Part shown: one piece after another, positions 13,179 through 21,503 of the stretch
Layout: each line of letters begins with the position of its first letter
How positions within the stretch are numbered: the stretch's first letter is position 1
From: Picosynechococcus sp. PCC 7117
GTDB taxonomy: Bacteria; Cyanobacteriota; Cyanobacteriia; Cyanobacteriales; MRBY01
DNA length: 41,976 bases
Direction: 5' to 3'
NCBI RefSeq assembly: GCF_001693275.1
Contig: NZ_CP016481.1
Coordinates: 1 to 41,976 of the forward strand
Notes under the pieces: generated by a model
What the model saw: only the letters and a program-made list of their open reading frames with translations
Databases searched by the model: none
What the model was told of the DNA's origin: nothing
Translations under genes and position numbers: made by a program

Positions 13179-16100
13179 TCACTCATAGCGTTTGGTAAAA
13201 CTGTACACAAAATAAGCTGACTCTGGACGGTTGGCACTATCCAAGAATCCACTTGTCAAGTTTGATGAATATCCACGCTCACCCCAGACAGCCCAAACAA
13301 GAGCAAGATCGTTTTTTTCAAGGTAATCTCTCAATAATTCCTCTCGCATGTAAAACAGTGACTGGCTGTTGTTGAAATCATCACTACGATCAGAAACTTC
13401 ACATGTTGCTTTCACTCCTGTGTTTGTAACCAGATCGAAAGTCTGTGGTTGACCAATTAGTTTCAAATCTGAGGCAATCTCTTTTACTAACGTAGTGGCA
13501 TGACTAGCATTATTGGCAGCGCTACGACTATTTTCCCAACTAAAGTCACAGACAGGAATTAGCGTATGATATGTAATAATATCCTGCTCTACTTCTTCAA
13601 CTTCCACTGGGATTTCACGAATTTCAATACGCTCAAGTTCCTCTTCGCTGAGCTTCAGCTTGCCATCTTCCCATGCATTAGTACCTAATAAGCGAAGTCT
13701 AACTATATCGACATGACTCAAATCTAGCTGTTTACCATCTAAAAAGAATCTTTGTTCCATCCGCTCAACTTTAATAGTCTCCTCTTTTACCATGAACGAG
13801 AACTCACAATCGTTATTTTCAGGAAACGTTTCACACCACGGAATCTCGCCTGAAAATGTATAGCCAACCGATGGCTTTTCAGGCAACCATCTTCCACCTA
13901 AGTTTTGATTGGATAGATGCTCGAAAAAAGAATCAGCCTCACTGGACAAGACGAGAAAACTTCGGATGAAGCAAAAAATATTTCGACCAAGAGTTTCGTT
14001 TTCCTGTGCTATATAACCATCTAACATAACCCAAGGTCCAGCTTCGTTTTGAATCTCCGCCATTTGAAGATAGGGATTTACATCAGGTAGTACTCCATTG
14101 GTGATCCATTCCTTCATCTCCATGTCAGGATCGCCAAGGAAGTCTGCGTGTATAAGGTGAACCTCTGGTGATTGCTCTGGAAAACTTGGGTCAATATCTA
14201 AATCCCAGTTCCCACCCCGCTTACGGGATCTCTTAATTTTCCCTAAGTCATGTAATAGCCCCGTCATTTCATAAAAGGCAATCCATGAATATTTCTTACC
14301 ATAACGCTCTATCTTCTGAACAACACCTCCTGCCCTACTCCAACGCTTTTCGTCCTCTATTGAGCTTTCACTATTCCTGAACTTTTCACTTGACCATCCA
14401 AGTTGCTCAATCCGCCAAAGAATTTGTGACCTAACCTTTTGATACTCTTCATTGGTGAAATCATAATTGCTGCGCCCTGGCACCAAACGCCCAAGAGTGT
14501 AATTTTCAAAATCCATTCTGAATGGTGAATCTGCACCATATCGTCTTTCTTTAGATGCCTCACTTTCACCCCAATCCCTAAGTCCGCCTTTAAATGGAGC
14601 TTTACTTCTTTGAATCTCTTCAGAGGTGAAAAGCTCAGGATGGTGTAGAGAAGCCATTTCTATAATCCGGCTTCCGTATTCTCTCGTAAGGGAATGGGTA
14701 GTGCTAAATGGTGCACTTTCTGCAAACATTGAGTCATAGATACTTCGTGCATAGGTGGGCAAGGTTTCAGTCACAAAGGTTTGGTCGCCTAAATCCACAT
14801 GACGAGCCATTGCAACTCCATAGCTTGCAGCAAGCATTCGCTCTGGGATATAAGGATCGTTGATCGCAAGTGCCGTCAAGGCATCTTCAAATAATGCTGC
14901 GGGGTTTCCTCGTCCAAACCAATACAATGCACGGGTTGCCACATTACGAAGTTCTCGGTCTGTAGAGGTCAAAAGCCACATGACCCACTTAGCACGAAGT
15001 TGATCAGAATCAGTCCGAAAGTTTGTCTGTTGCTTCCACCTGCCCTCTATTGCCACTAGATCGTTAAATCTCTCGGAACGTGTTTCTCGAATCCACTCAG
15101 TCCAAACAAGATCTCGCTCAGAAACCGACATTGCTCGAAGCGTTTCATCAAGAAAAGCAGCATTAAGTGGGTGAAGTGCTACTGCACGGGCTACTTGGAA
15201 TCGAACGAACAGTCGACTTCTAAAGCTTGAGGATTCATTTGAAAGGCTCCATAAAGCAATTACTGTCTCTTGGTCTAAATACTCTGCATCTATTTCAGCC
15301 GCCAATGCAATAGCGTTTTTCTTTAACGGTTCTGAGACATACTGCCAAATTTGTTTCCCTTGCATTCGGCGCGGAGTCAGTGTGACCAAAGATCTAAGTA
15401 TGTCAAATGCCAATTCATGGCTAGTATCACCAGTGAATAGTGCAACAACCTCAGGATTATTCAACCAAGCAAAGGAAGAATCCCGCACGTACTTGATGAG
15501 AAGAGCATTAGCGACAATATACCCTCCGAGCGCGTCATAAGTTGGCGTGACTACATAGTCAAACGACTCATTACCTGGGTTCTTGAAGAGAATCCCTTCC
15601 TGTGCCAGAAGATTAACGATACTGCTATCCCACGCACGAGAAGCATCAGACACTGCATCACGAAAGCCTGACTCGCTAATTTCCCGCTTTCCGCACTTCC
15701 ATAATTCGATTCCAAGTGTGTAAATCGCCTTCTTCACTTCATTTGCAGTATAACTATGGTTGAGGTTAATCATCTGTGAAATTCGCTCAGCAACATTAGC
15801 AACATATTTGTCAAATAGTGGTGCAAGCGAGGTAGGAAAATAATCAATCTTGACTTCAGATTCTTTTTTCGGGTTGGTGACCTCGCAGAATATTCTCAGC
15901 GTTAGTGGGTGCTGTAAAAACTCCGTAGGAATCTCTGAATCACCAGGGTCTATTTTGAAGTGGCTAAAATACTTTTCGATTGCCTCATCAACATCACCTC
16001 CAAACCCCTCACTTTCTATTGCCTTTATGCCATCAGGAAGAGCCATAACTGCGAATGATTCTCTAGTCTCAGTTTGTGACTCTCGATATGGATGCCAATC

Positions 16101-17441
16101 TTCCTTTTTCCGTTCTCCAGTTCTCAATGTGCAAACTACTAGAACGTTAGGGTATTTCTTTACAATCTCGCTGAGCGAAGCTAATTCAGGCTTCCAATCC
16201 TTTGGATTCTCAGCTTCATTAAGTCCATCAATTACAATTGGTAATCGACAGCAGGCACGTTTACCAGCCGCATCCACTGCTGCCAATAACATCTCTATAC
16301 TCGGCATAGGAATGCCATTGATTGAGAGATTTTTTGCAAGATCATCGAGAGACTGCCCTCTGTGAAGATTACGGCCTTGGAGAAAAATGCCAGCAATTCT
16401 CATCTCCTGGGGAGCAGTTAACTGGGCAGCCATCTGCGTTTTACCACCACCTGCATCTGCCAGAACTGCAACCAGACCAACTCCAAGAAATTCTTCAGCT
16501 TCATCGAGGAGTTCTTGCGCCGTGTACATATCGTCTAGCGCATTAGTGGCATGTAGTGCAGCAGGATGGTTGGCAGACCGTAAGTGTCTGGGAGTTGAAC
16601 GAACATCTATATTGATTAATATTTTGCGTTCCTTTAGTTTTTGCTGGATAACATCAAGGTCTCCATCTGCAAGGATTTGATGAAAATTTATCAGAGTATC
16701 AGCAAACGCTGAGCAAGCATCAATAAAAGAGGTTATGTAGGGTGTTAATCTGGGCGCAGCGTCGTCTAACTCACACGATAGCAAGTTAGATATATTCTTC
16801 AAACGCTTCCCAACTTCAATCAATTGTCCCCATGAATCAACCTCTCCCAACATTCGCCGAATTATCCGCTCGGCGTCAACGGCTTGGTGGACTGGTTCTA
16901 GCCAGCGTTCTTGAATTGGCTGAATTGCTATCCTGTGTCGTTCTGCCAGATTACTTGGAGTTAAAACCTGCTCGCCAAAGTAGGTGCTTCTGAGTATTAG
17001 GGCATCGCCACTTAGGTAAGTATCGACTTCTTCCTCAGCCCATAAGTGCAACTTGTATTGTGTCGAAAGACTGTAATACCATTCCTGGTCTTTCTTACTG
17101 AGAGTATAGGGTGTCCAAAGAACCCAATCTGTGAGATCTGGTAATACTCTTTCAGTGGTTTTGAGTGAGTGTTCAATATCTTTACAACTTGCTGATTTTA
17201 GTGTTCCATTTTTATTTCGCTGGTATAGTTTACATTGCCATCCAAACCAACGAAATGCATTACCAAGCTGACATGGTTCAGTCAGTTTTATGTGAAATTC
17301 AACCCCAGGTTGATTAGCCAAAGCTTTGAAATCTCCAAATCGTCCATATTGCAGTCTTATGAGACCACGACATAGATTTTCAAAGTTACGGGTCTTATCA
17401 CCTGGAAGTGAATAAAATTTTGTCCAGTCTAGAGAAGGCAT
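13179..17441 (-). CDS. Avs-like STAND NTPase with N-terminal PD-(D/E)XK nuclease
   Basis: A 1420-residue protein. The N-terminus (about 15-140) looks like a Mrr/PD-(D/E)XK nuclease: a helix with FENLCRGLIRLQYG, then PGVEFH with E48 and the WQCK strand (Q69, K71). A NACHT/STAND-type NTPase follows: Walker A ADAGGGKT at about 328-335 and Walker B LPIVIDGLNEAENP at about 400-413. The remaining roughly 800 residues are helical-repeat-like (ELRNVATRALYWFGRGNPAAL and similar) with a beta-rich C-terminus. This order (effector, STAND, sensor repeats) is that of antiviral AVAST/Avs proteins, which bind phage proteins and activate the nuclease. It is the last gene of a three-gene operon, 17 nt after the 131-residue gene. 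Specificity is unknown. Confidence 0.8.
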   Translation of the reverse strand: MPSLDWTKFYSLPGDKTRNFENLCRGLIRLQYGRFGDFKALANQPGVEFHIKLTEPCQLGNAFRWFGWQCKLYQRNKNGTLKSASCKDIEHSLKTTERVLPDLTDWVLWTPYTLSKKDQEWYYSLSTQYKLHLWAEEEVDTYLSGDALILRSTYFGEQVLTPSNLAERHRIAIQPIQERWLEPVHQAVDAERIIRRMLGEVDSWGQLIEVGKRLKNISNLLSCELDDAAPRLTPYITSFIDACSAFADTLINFHQILADGDLDVIQQKLKERKILINIDVRSTPRHLRSANHPAALHATNALDDMYTAQELLDEAEEFLGVGLVAVLADAGGGKTQMAAQLTAPQEMRIAGIFLQGRNLHRGQSLDDLAKNLSINGIPMPSIEMLLAAVDAAGKRACCRLPIVIDGLNEAENPKDWKPELASLSEIVKKYPNVLVVCTLRTGERKKEDWHPYRESQTETRESFAVMALPDGIKAIESEGFGGDVDEAIEKYFSHFKIDPGDSEIPTEFLQHPLTLRIFCEVTNPKKESEVKIDYFPTSLAPLFDKYVANVAERISQMINLNHSYTANEVKKAIYTLGIELWKCGKREISESGFRDAVSDASRAWDSSIVNLLAQEGILFKNPGNESFDYVVTPTYDALGGYIVANALLIKYVRDSSFAWLNNPEVVALFTGDTSHELAFDILRSLVTLTPRRMQGKQIWQYVSEPLKKNAIALAAEIDAEYLDQETVIALWSLSNESSSFRSRLFVRFQVARAVALHPLNAAFLDETLRAMSVSERDLVWTEWIRETRSERFNDLVAIEGRWKQQTNFRTDSDQLRAKWVMWLLTSTDRELRNVATRALYWFGRGNPAALFEDALTALAINDPYIPERMLAASYGVAMARHVDLGDQTFVTETLPTYARSIYDSMFAESAPFSTTHSLTREYGSRIIEMASLHHPELFTSEEIQRSKAPFKGGLRDWGESEASKERRYGADSPFRMDFENYTLGRLVPGRSNYDFTNEEYQKVRSQILWRIEQLGWSSEKFRNSESSIEDEKRWSRAGGVVQKIERYGKKYSWIAFYEMTGLLHDLGKIKRSRKRGGNWDLDIDPSFPEQSPEVHLIHADFLGDPDMEMKEWITNGVLPDVNPYLQMAEIQNEAGPWVMLDGYIAQENETLGRNIFCFIRSFLVLSSEADSFFEHLSNQNLGGRWLPEKPSVGYTFSGEIPWCETFPENNDCEFSFMVKEETIKVERMEQRFFLDGKQLDLSHVDIVRLRLLGTNAWEDGKLKLSEEELERIEIREIPVEVEEVEQDIITYHTLIPVCDFSWENSRSAANNASHATTLVKEIASDLKLIGQPQTFDLVTNTGVKATCEVSDRSDDFNNSQSLFYMREELLRDYLEKNDLALVWAVWGERGYSSNLTSGFLDSANRPESAYFVYSFTKRYE

Positions 17442-17458
17442 TACAGTATCTTAAAAGT

Positions 17459-17854
17459 TTATTTATCTCGACTATACTCAGCATCTGGGTAATTATGAGC
17501 TGAAAAAATTTCAATTTTTGCTCCTCTATCAATCATAAGCTTCATAAAAGCGGAAACTTCTGATTCATCAGTAGTTAGAATCAGTTTATCTTCTTCTATT
17601 CGAGTGCTTACGTCATACAAAAACTGCTCAAGTTCAAGAGGACTAAGAGTATAGATATTTGCATCCTCTAAAAGAGCCAAAACTTCATCTTCAAATCGAT
17701 TTTGAGTTCTACCAACCTCTATTTTTTCAGCAAGCTTTTCAGTAAGCTGATCAATTATTTGTTTGGTTTTTCTCGCGTCATCAACGCTCTTAAACTGACC
17801 AATCATCACTAAGTTCATTGAGTGTTCAGACCCGTAGCTATGCCAAATTTTCAT
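17459..17854 (-). CDS. 131-residue operon partner (DUF6375-like?)
   Basis: A 131-residue protein beginning MKIWHSYGSEHSMNLVMIGQ, followed by a helix-rich acidic domain (FKSVDDARKTKQIIDQLTEKL) and a beta-alpha C-terminus (EDKLILTTDESEVSAFMKLM). The N-terminal strand pattern recalls small proteins annotated as DUF6375 that accompany radical SAM or NTPase genes; that recollection is uncertain. Its start overlaps the radical SAM stop by 4 nt and the STAND gene follows within 17 nt, so the three are translationally linked. It might be the radical SAM substrate, a scaffold or an inhibitor of the nuclease. Confidence 0.7.
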   Translation of the reverse strand: MKIWHSYGSEHSMNLVMIGQFKSVDDARKTKQIIDQLTEKLAEKIEVGRTQNRFEDEVLALLEDANIYTLSPLELEQFLYDVSTRIEEDKLILTTDESEVSAFMKLMIDRGAKIEIFSAHNYPDAEYSRDK

Positions 17855-18801
17855 ACATTTATCTCCTGATTATTTCTAGCTAGCTTATGAAGTGCTAACA
17901 TCAGTCCATCGTCAAGAATCTGAACACCGTCAGTACTGTATGAGGTTGGTTTCAAAATTCCTGAAGCGTCTATGTGGGCAAAAGCCTCTAATCCTGTTTC
18001 CGCAATAAGGGGATTACAGGTCGGAAGTCCATCAGCACCACTCTCGCTAACTGCAAGGGGAATACATCCACGGTAGTTAGCCACCCATTCTTGCAATACT
18101 CTACAAGTTTCGCTATCAATCCCGCCAGTTGTTAGGGTGGCTTCTTGAGGCAAAAGTAAGAATTCAGAGCAACCGAATTCTTCCGCGAGATCAATAGCTT
18201 TATCAAGGTCATCAATGGTTTTTGAGTTAACCACAAAGTTGATGCCAAATGGAAAACGTTGACTAAGTGCCTTGATACGTTGAATCAAGGTCGAAAAAGG
18301 TCTTCCTCTGAGAGATTCGTAGGTGGCTTCAACCCCATCCATACTCACTCTGATGAAATTCACATTTCCTGATAGATCCTGAAGAAGGCGATCGCTGAGA
18401 TGATGGGCATGAGTGGTCATAGTAACAGCCAAACCCGTTTTTTCAGTTGCGTAGGAGCAGAGTTCTACGAGTCGAGGATATAAAGTCGGCTCTCCGCCTC
18501 CGAAGCCCACACCAATGCAACCATTAACATCTAAATCGCTTAACCAGCTCATTAACCGCTCAAAATTTAGCACAGCGGGATTTTTTGGTGCATAGCAATG
18601 AGGACATCCAAGATCACAAGCATTCGTTAATGCAATCGATACTTGGCGCGGAGCGGCTGACCACATACTTGGAGGTAACCTGATTTCATCTACTAAGAGA
18701 TTCATCCCAGTAACTCTATTGAATAGGTGTAAACCTGCGGCTCCAACACGAATCTTTGAACGAGAAGTGGTATTAATAGATAGCTTATTAACTGTAGACA
18801 C
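17851..18801 (-). CDS. Radical SAM enzyme of a defence-type operon
   Basis: A 316-residue radical SAM protein. The cluster-binding motif is CDLGCPHC (C62, C66, C69), and the SAM-binding GGEP is at 102-105 within GVGFGGGEPTLYP. The TIM-barrel strands that follow are recognisable (AVTMTTHAHHL, FIRVSMDG, GINFVVNSKT, EFLLLPQEA). The C-terminal region has a short SPASM-like ending (LEAFAHIDASGILKP) but without an obvious cysteine-rich auxiliary cluster site. Peptide- or nucleotide-modifying chemistry is possible. It lacks viperin-specific features I can identify. It is the first gene of the operon with the 131-residue protein and the STAND nuclease, which makes a role in synthesising or modifying a signalling or sensor component plausible. 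Confidence 0.85.
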   Translation of the reverse strand: MSTVNKLSINTTSRSKIRVGAAGLHLFNRVTGMNLLVDEIRLPPSMWSAAPRQVSIALTNACDLGCPHCYAPKNPAVLNFERLMSWLSDLDVNGCIGVGFGGGEPTLYPRLVELCSYATEKTGLAVTMTTHAHHLSDRLLQDLSGNVNFIRVSMDGVEATYESLRGRPFSTLIQRIKALSQRFPFGINFVVNSKTIDDLDKAIDLAEEFGCSEFLLLPQEATLTTGGIDSETCRVLQEWVANYRGCIPLAVSESGADGLPTCNPLIAETGLEAFAHIDASGILKPTSYSTDGVQILDDGLMLALHKLARNNQEINV

Positions 18802-19246
18802 ATTAAAAATTAGAAGCTAATCCTTACAGTTTTTAGTCCAGTTGAAAATATACAAAGCTATTACATAGTAAGTAGGATTTCCAGGAGACTAGACTCACAA
18901 AACATAGAAGTTTACAAAAACAGTTTAAATAACTTCTATAAATTTTAGCTCGTCACCAAGGGAAAGACTCTGTAGAGGTTTTTTATCGTGATAACATCTG
19001 TACTAAGAGTTATACTGCAGCTTGTACTATGAGAACCTGACTTTATCAGAATAGTATTGCGAGCCAGACTTCCAATAATTAACAGTAATCACCGCTTGGG
19101 TATTTTTACCCTGAAAAAACTTGAAGGTACTTTCTCTTATGGGAATCTCAATTAATTGCTTTTTTGACGATTTTTTAGCTTGAAACAACGAGGATATGTT
19201 GTCGATCTAGCGAAACTTTGAATTTTTCGAGGTTCCCTTAAAGAAA
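18802..19246. other. AT-rich divergent intergenic region
   Basis: No gene is seen in this gap between the start of the minus-strand operon and the plus-strand HlyD-like gene. It must contain both promoters, but no strong consensus pair stands out. A small hairpin GGGTA-TTTT-TACCC lies at 19098-19111. Sequence composition is AT-rich, like the defence operon and unlike the HlyD-like gene. Confidence 0.4.
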
Positions 19247-19262
19247 TTTTTGTCTTACACCA
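19247..19262. promoter_or_regulatory. TTTTTGTCTTACACCA motif before the HlyD-like gene
   Basis: The fourth exact copy of the 16-bp motif, ending 6 nt before the ATG at 19269 and in the same orientation as at 10669-10684. Its closeness to the start codon suggests action on an operator or on the mRNA leader rather than as a -35 element. Confidence 0.5.
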
Positions 19263-19268
19263 AAAACA

Positions 19269-20204
19269 ATGCTAAATTTTGCCATACAAAAACTCAAACC
19301 CAGTGAACCCGTCCGCTATCTGTTTTCGGTGATAGTGATTCTTATGAGTTTTGGTGCCTTTTTGTTGCCCCTCGGTTCCATCGCCCAACAGGAAGAAAGG
19401 GAAGTTGAACCCGTAGAAGAAGTCAGCAATAGCCCCAGTCGTTATACTTTCAAGGTTAAACTCACTGAACTGGACGATCTCAAGGTCAAAGAAGGGAACA
19501 CCGTGAAAATTAACCAGGTCATTGCCGATCGCCCCCAGGAGCGAGATCGCCTTTTGATGGAAAAACAAAGATTAGAATTGGCGATCGCCCGCCTCGAAAC
19601 CCTTAAAGTCACACCACCTTTGGCCCCCCGTGCTGTTCCCATGACCCCGGAACTGCCTCCAGTGAGCTACGAAATCCACAAAGCCAATATCGCCCAGGCC
19701 ACCACCAAATTAGAATTAGCCAAATTGGCGATCGCCGACCAGAAATCCCTCATTGAAGAAATTGCCCAGCTCAATGAGCCACTGCTAGTCACCCACGAGA
19801 AAGCCAAACTCGAAACCCTTAAGATTGACCAACAGACCGCCGAATTAGAACTCAACAAGGTGATCGCCGCCCTCAAGGATGCCCAGGCCCAGCGGCAGCA
19901 CCAAGAATATCTCTCCTCCCTGGCGATCACCGAACGCATCGAAAGAGCCAATGCCAACGCCCTTGCCTACCAGCAGCAATTACAGGAGTTCGAGAACCAA
20001 CAGCGCAGCCGTGCCTATCAACTCAGTGACCTCAATACCAAACTCGCCGATGTGGAAAGTCGCCTTGCCCAAGTCTCTACCATCCGTAGCCCTTACCCTG
20101 GTACTGTGCGCCGCATTAGGTGGCTGGAGCAGAGTGAAGGCACAATCAACGCCGAAATCACCCTACGACTTGGCGACCCTGACCCAATGCCAGATCGAGA
20201 ATGA
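19269..20204 (+). CDS. HlyD-like periplasmic adaptor / membrane fusion protein
   Basis: A 311-residue protein with an N-terminal membrane anchor or signal (YLFSVIVILMSFGAFLLPLG, about 17-36), a first half-barrel (FKVKLTELDDLKVKEGNTV), a long alpha-helical hairpin (about 80-255, with repeated coiled-coil heptads), and the second half-barrel closing with STIRSPYPGTVRRIRWLEQ. This is the HlyD/membrane-fusion domain order; such proteins bridge inner-membrane transporters to the outer membrane or organise other envelope machinery. No ABC transporter is nearby, so the partner is unknown. The last 155 nt are also read in another frame as the signal peptide of the next gene. Confidence 0.82.
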   Translation: MLNFAIQKLKPSEPVRYLFSVIVILMSFGAFLLPLGSIAQQEEREVEPVEEVSNSPSRYTFKVKLTELDDLKVKEGNTVKINQVIADRPQERDRLLMEKQRLELAIARLETLKVTPPLAPRAVPMTPELPPVSYEIHKANIAQATTKLELAKLAIADQKSLIEEIAQLNEPLLVTHEKAKLETLKIDQQTAELELNKVIAALKDAQAQRQHQEYLSSLAITERIERANANALAYQQQLQEFENQQRSRAYQLSDLNTKLADVESRLAQVSTIRSPYPGTVRRIRWLEQSEGTINAEITLRLGDPDPMPDRE

Positions 20205-20685
20205 CCCCGATTTACAACTCATTACCCAGGCTAAAAATGTTGAAGCATCTCGTTTAGAGAACCTTGAAGCCTCTGCTGACTACCAACGCGATCGCCGCTG
20301 GACAACTTGGTTAAATCCTAATCCCATCGGTATTCTGCAAAATCTTTTTGGGGGTGGCGATCGCCAACGGGCCGAGTTACAAATCCGCACTACCGAAGCC
20401 CAGGCCGATGCCAGTCGCTTCAATCTAGTCGAAGCCGATATCAGAACTGAGATGAGAAGACAGGCGATCGCCGACCAAATCCAAGCCGACCTTGATCAAC
20501 TGGCCCAACTTGAAACCGAACTCACCGCCGAGCAAAAACGCCTTCAACTTTTTGAAATCTACTTCCAGCGGGGTCAGGGCAGCCCTGCCGAATATCTCAA
20601 CTTTCAAAATCGTTTGGCCCAGCTAACCGCAGAAAAAGAGAAATTAACCATGACGATTAACGACATCTGCGAAGATAAACAGTAG
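20050..20685 (+). CDS. Exported coiled-coil protein, overlapping the adaptor gene
   Basis: A 211-residue protein with a convincing signal peptide (MWKVALPKSLPSVALTLVLC, then AALGGW...VKAQ, likely cleavage after about residue 32). The mature part is helical: ENDPDLQLITQAKNVEASRL, a Gly-rich hinge near NPIGILQNLFGGGDRQRAEL, and coiled-coil helices to the end, compatible with an outer-membrane-factor (TolC-like) fragment or adaptor partner. The frame is open back to 19879, but ATG 20050 is chosen because the signal peptide begins there. It overlaps the HlyD-like gene by 155 nt in a different frame. It is too short for a full TolC, and an intrinsic terminator follows. Confidence 0.65.
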   Translation: MWKVALPKSLPSVALTLVLCAALGGWSRVKAQSTPKSPYDLATLTQCQIENDPDLQLITQAKNVEASRLENLEASADYQRDRRWTTWLNPNPIGILQNLFGGGDRQRAELQIRTTEAQADASRFNLVEADIRTEMRRQAIADQIQADLDQLAQLETELTAEQKRLQLFEIYFQRGQGSPAEYLNFQNRLAQLTAEKEKLTMTINDICEDKQ

Positions 20686-20705
20686 AACAAAAACACTGAC
20701 AGACT

Positions 20706-20744
20706 TCCTTGGGTATCCAACAGCCCAAGGATTTTTCATTTTTT
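20706..20744 (+). terminator. Rho-independent terminator
   Basis: TCCTTGGG (20706-20713) pairs perfectly with CCCAAGGA (20724-20731) around a 10-nt loop, followed by TTTTTCATTTTTT. It ends the adaptor/exported-protein transcript. Confidence 0.85.
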
Positions 20745-21120
20745 CCCTAGTCCTTAAAATATCGTGCGCAAAGCGCGGTTTATAAACGCATCGCTCTACG
20801 CCGCGAAGGGCACGTGCCCCCAAGGGGGCTTTATATTGGCAAACTTGCATATTCCCGAAAGGTTCACTGCCTCGCCACAGGTTATTGAGGCCACACAGGT
20901 TTTCTATTTTCCCCGCCAAATACCCGCTACAAAGCCTATACCGAGCTGCGGCGCTGATATTGATTTCGGTCTGGCCTAATGCGCGACTTCCAGAGGCACC
21001 GTTACTGGTAATTTGGCGAGCTTACTTTCCGCGCGGCCAGGGTGCATTTTCCTCGCGCACTCCGGGCTTTCCGCTGGTCGTTACTGAATTGCCACAGGTT
21101 ACTGAGCGGGGCAGAAAAAC
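20745..21120. other. Non-coding, GC-palindrome-rich segment
   Basis: No gene is supported. Visible structure: TGCGCAAAGCGC (about 20764), hairpin GCCCCC-AA-GGGGGC at 20816-20829 followed by TTTATATT, and a 16-bp direct repeat GCCACAGGTTATTGAG (20874-20889) / GCCACAGGTTACTGAG (21091-21106). A related CGTTACTGAATT precedes the second copy. It leads directly into the adenine-depleted block and may be part of the same element. Confidence 0.45.
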
Positions 21121-21443
21121 CCTTGCGGTGTGGCCGCGTTGTTGTTTTTTTGGGGGTTTTGCCCGTGTTTTTGCTCTGTTGGTTTCTCGTTTCTGTCTTG
21201 TTTCTCGTTGTCTTTGGACCTCGGCGAGCTCAGTCGAGCCGTCGTTCCGGTTCTGCTGGCTCGGCTCCGGTTCCCCCAGCGGTGTCTCGTCCTGCTGCTG
21301 CTCCTGCTTGTTCCTTGGCGGTGCGTGCTGCTGTCGTTCCGTCGTCCTGCTGCTTGCTGCTTTCCCGGTCTGGTCGTCCTCTCTCCGGTGGTGCTCTTGC
21401 TGCCCGGGTCGGTCGGCTCCGTCGCTCTGGTGTTCTTGTCTAG
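21121..21443 (+). other. Adenine-depleted unit 1
   Basis: The plus strand contains only a handful of adenines over this span (none in 21121-21180 or 21301-21420). One frame stays open until TAG at 21441-21443 and would encode Arg/Ala/Ser/Pro/Val/Leu-rich sequence such as RPLSGGALAARVGRLRRSGV. All frames are open because stop codons need A, so coding status cannot be judged from length. The TAG is followed within 10 nt by a GGGGG/CCCCC terminator, as in unit 2, which argues for a transcribed plus-strand unit. It could be an A-poor gene or a U/G/C-only RNA. Confidence 0.6.
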
Positions 21444-21452
21444 TTTTTTCCT

Positions 21453-21476
21453 GGGGGTTCGCCCCCTTTTCTTTTT
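21453..21476 (+). terminator. GGGGG-TTCG-CCCCC terminator of unit 1
   Basis: GGGGG-TTCG-CCCCC followed by TTTTCTTTTT: a very stable tetraloop hairpin with a T-tract on the plus strand. It implies plus-strand transcription through the A-depleted unit 1. Confidence 0.75.
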
Positions 21477-21503
21477 CGTCCTTTCGTTGCTGAGGTTTTT
21501 GCC

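Noticed and set aside
17851-18801. Prokaryotic viperin
   Set aside because: It has CxxxCxxC and GGE, common to all radical SAM enzymes, but no viperin-specific motif that I can identify, and it sits in an operon unlike known viperin loci.
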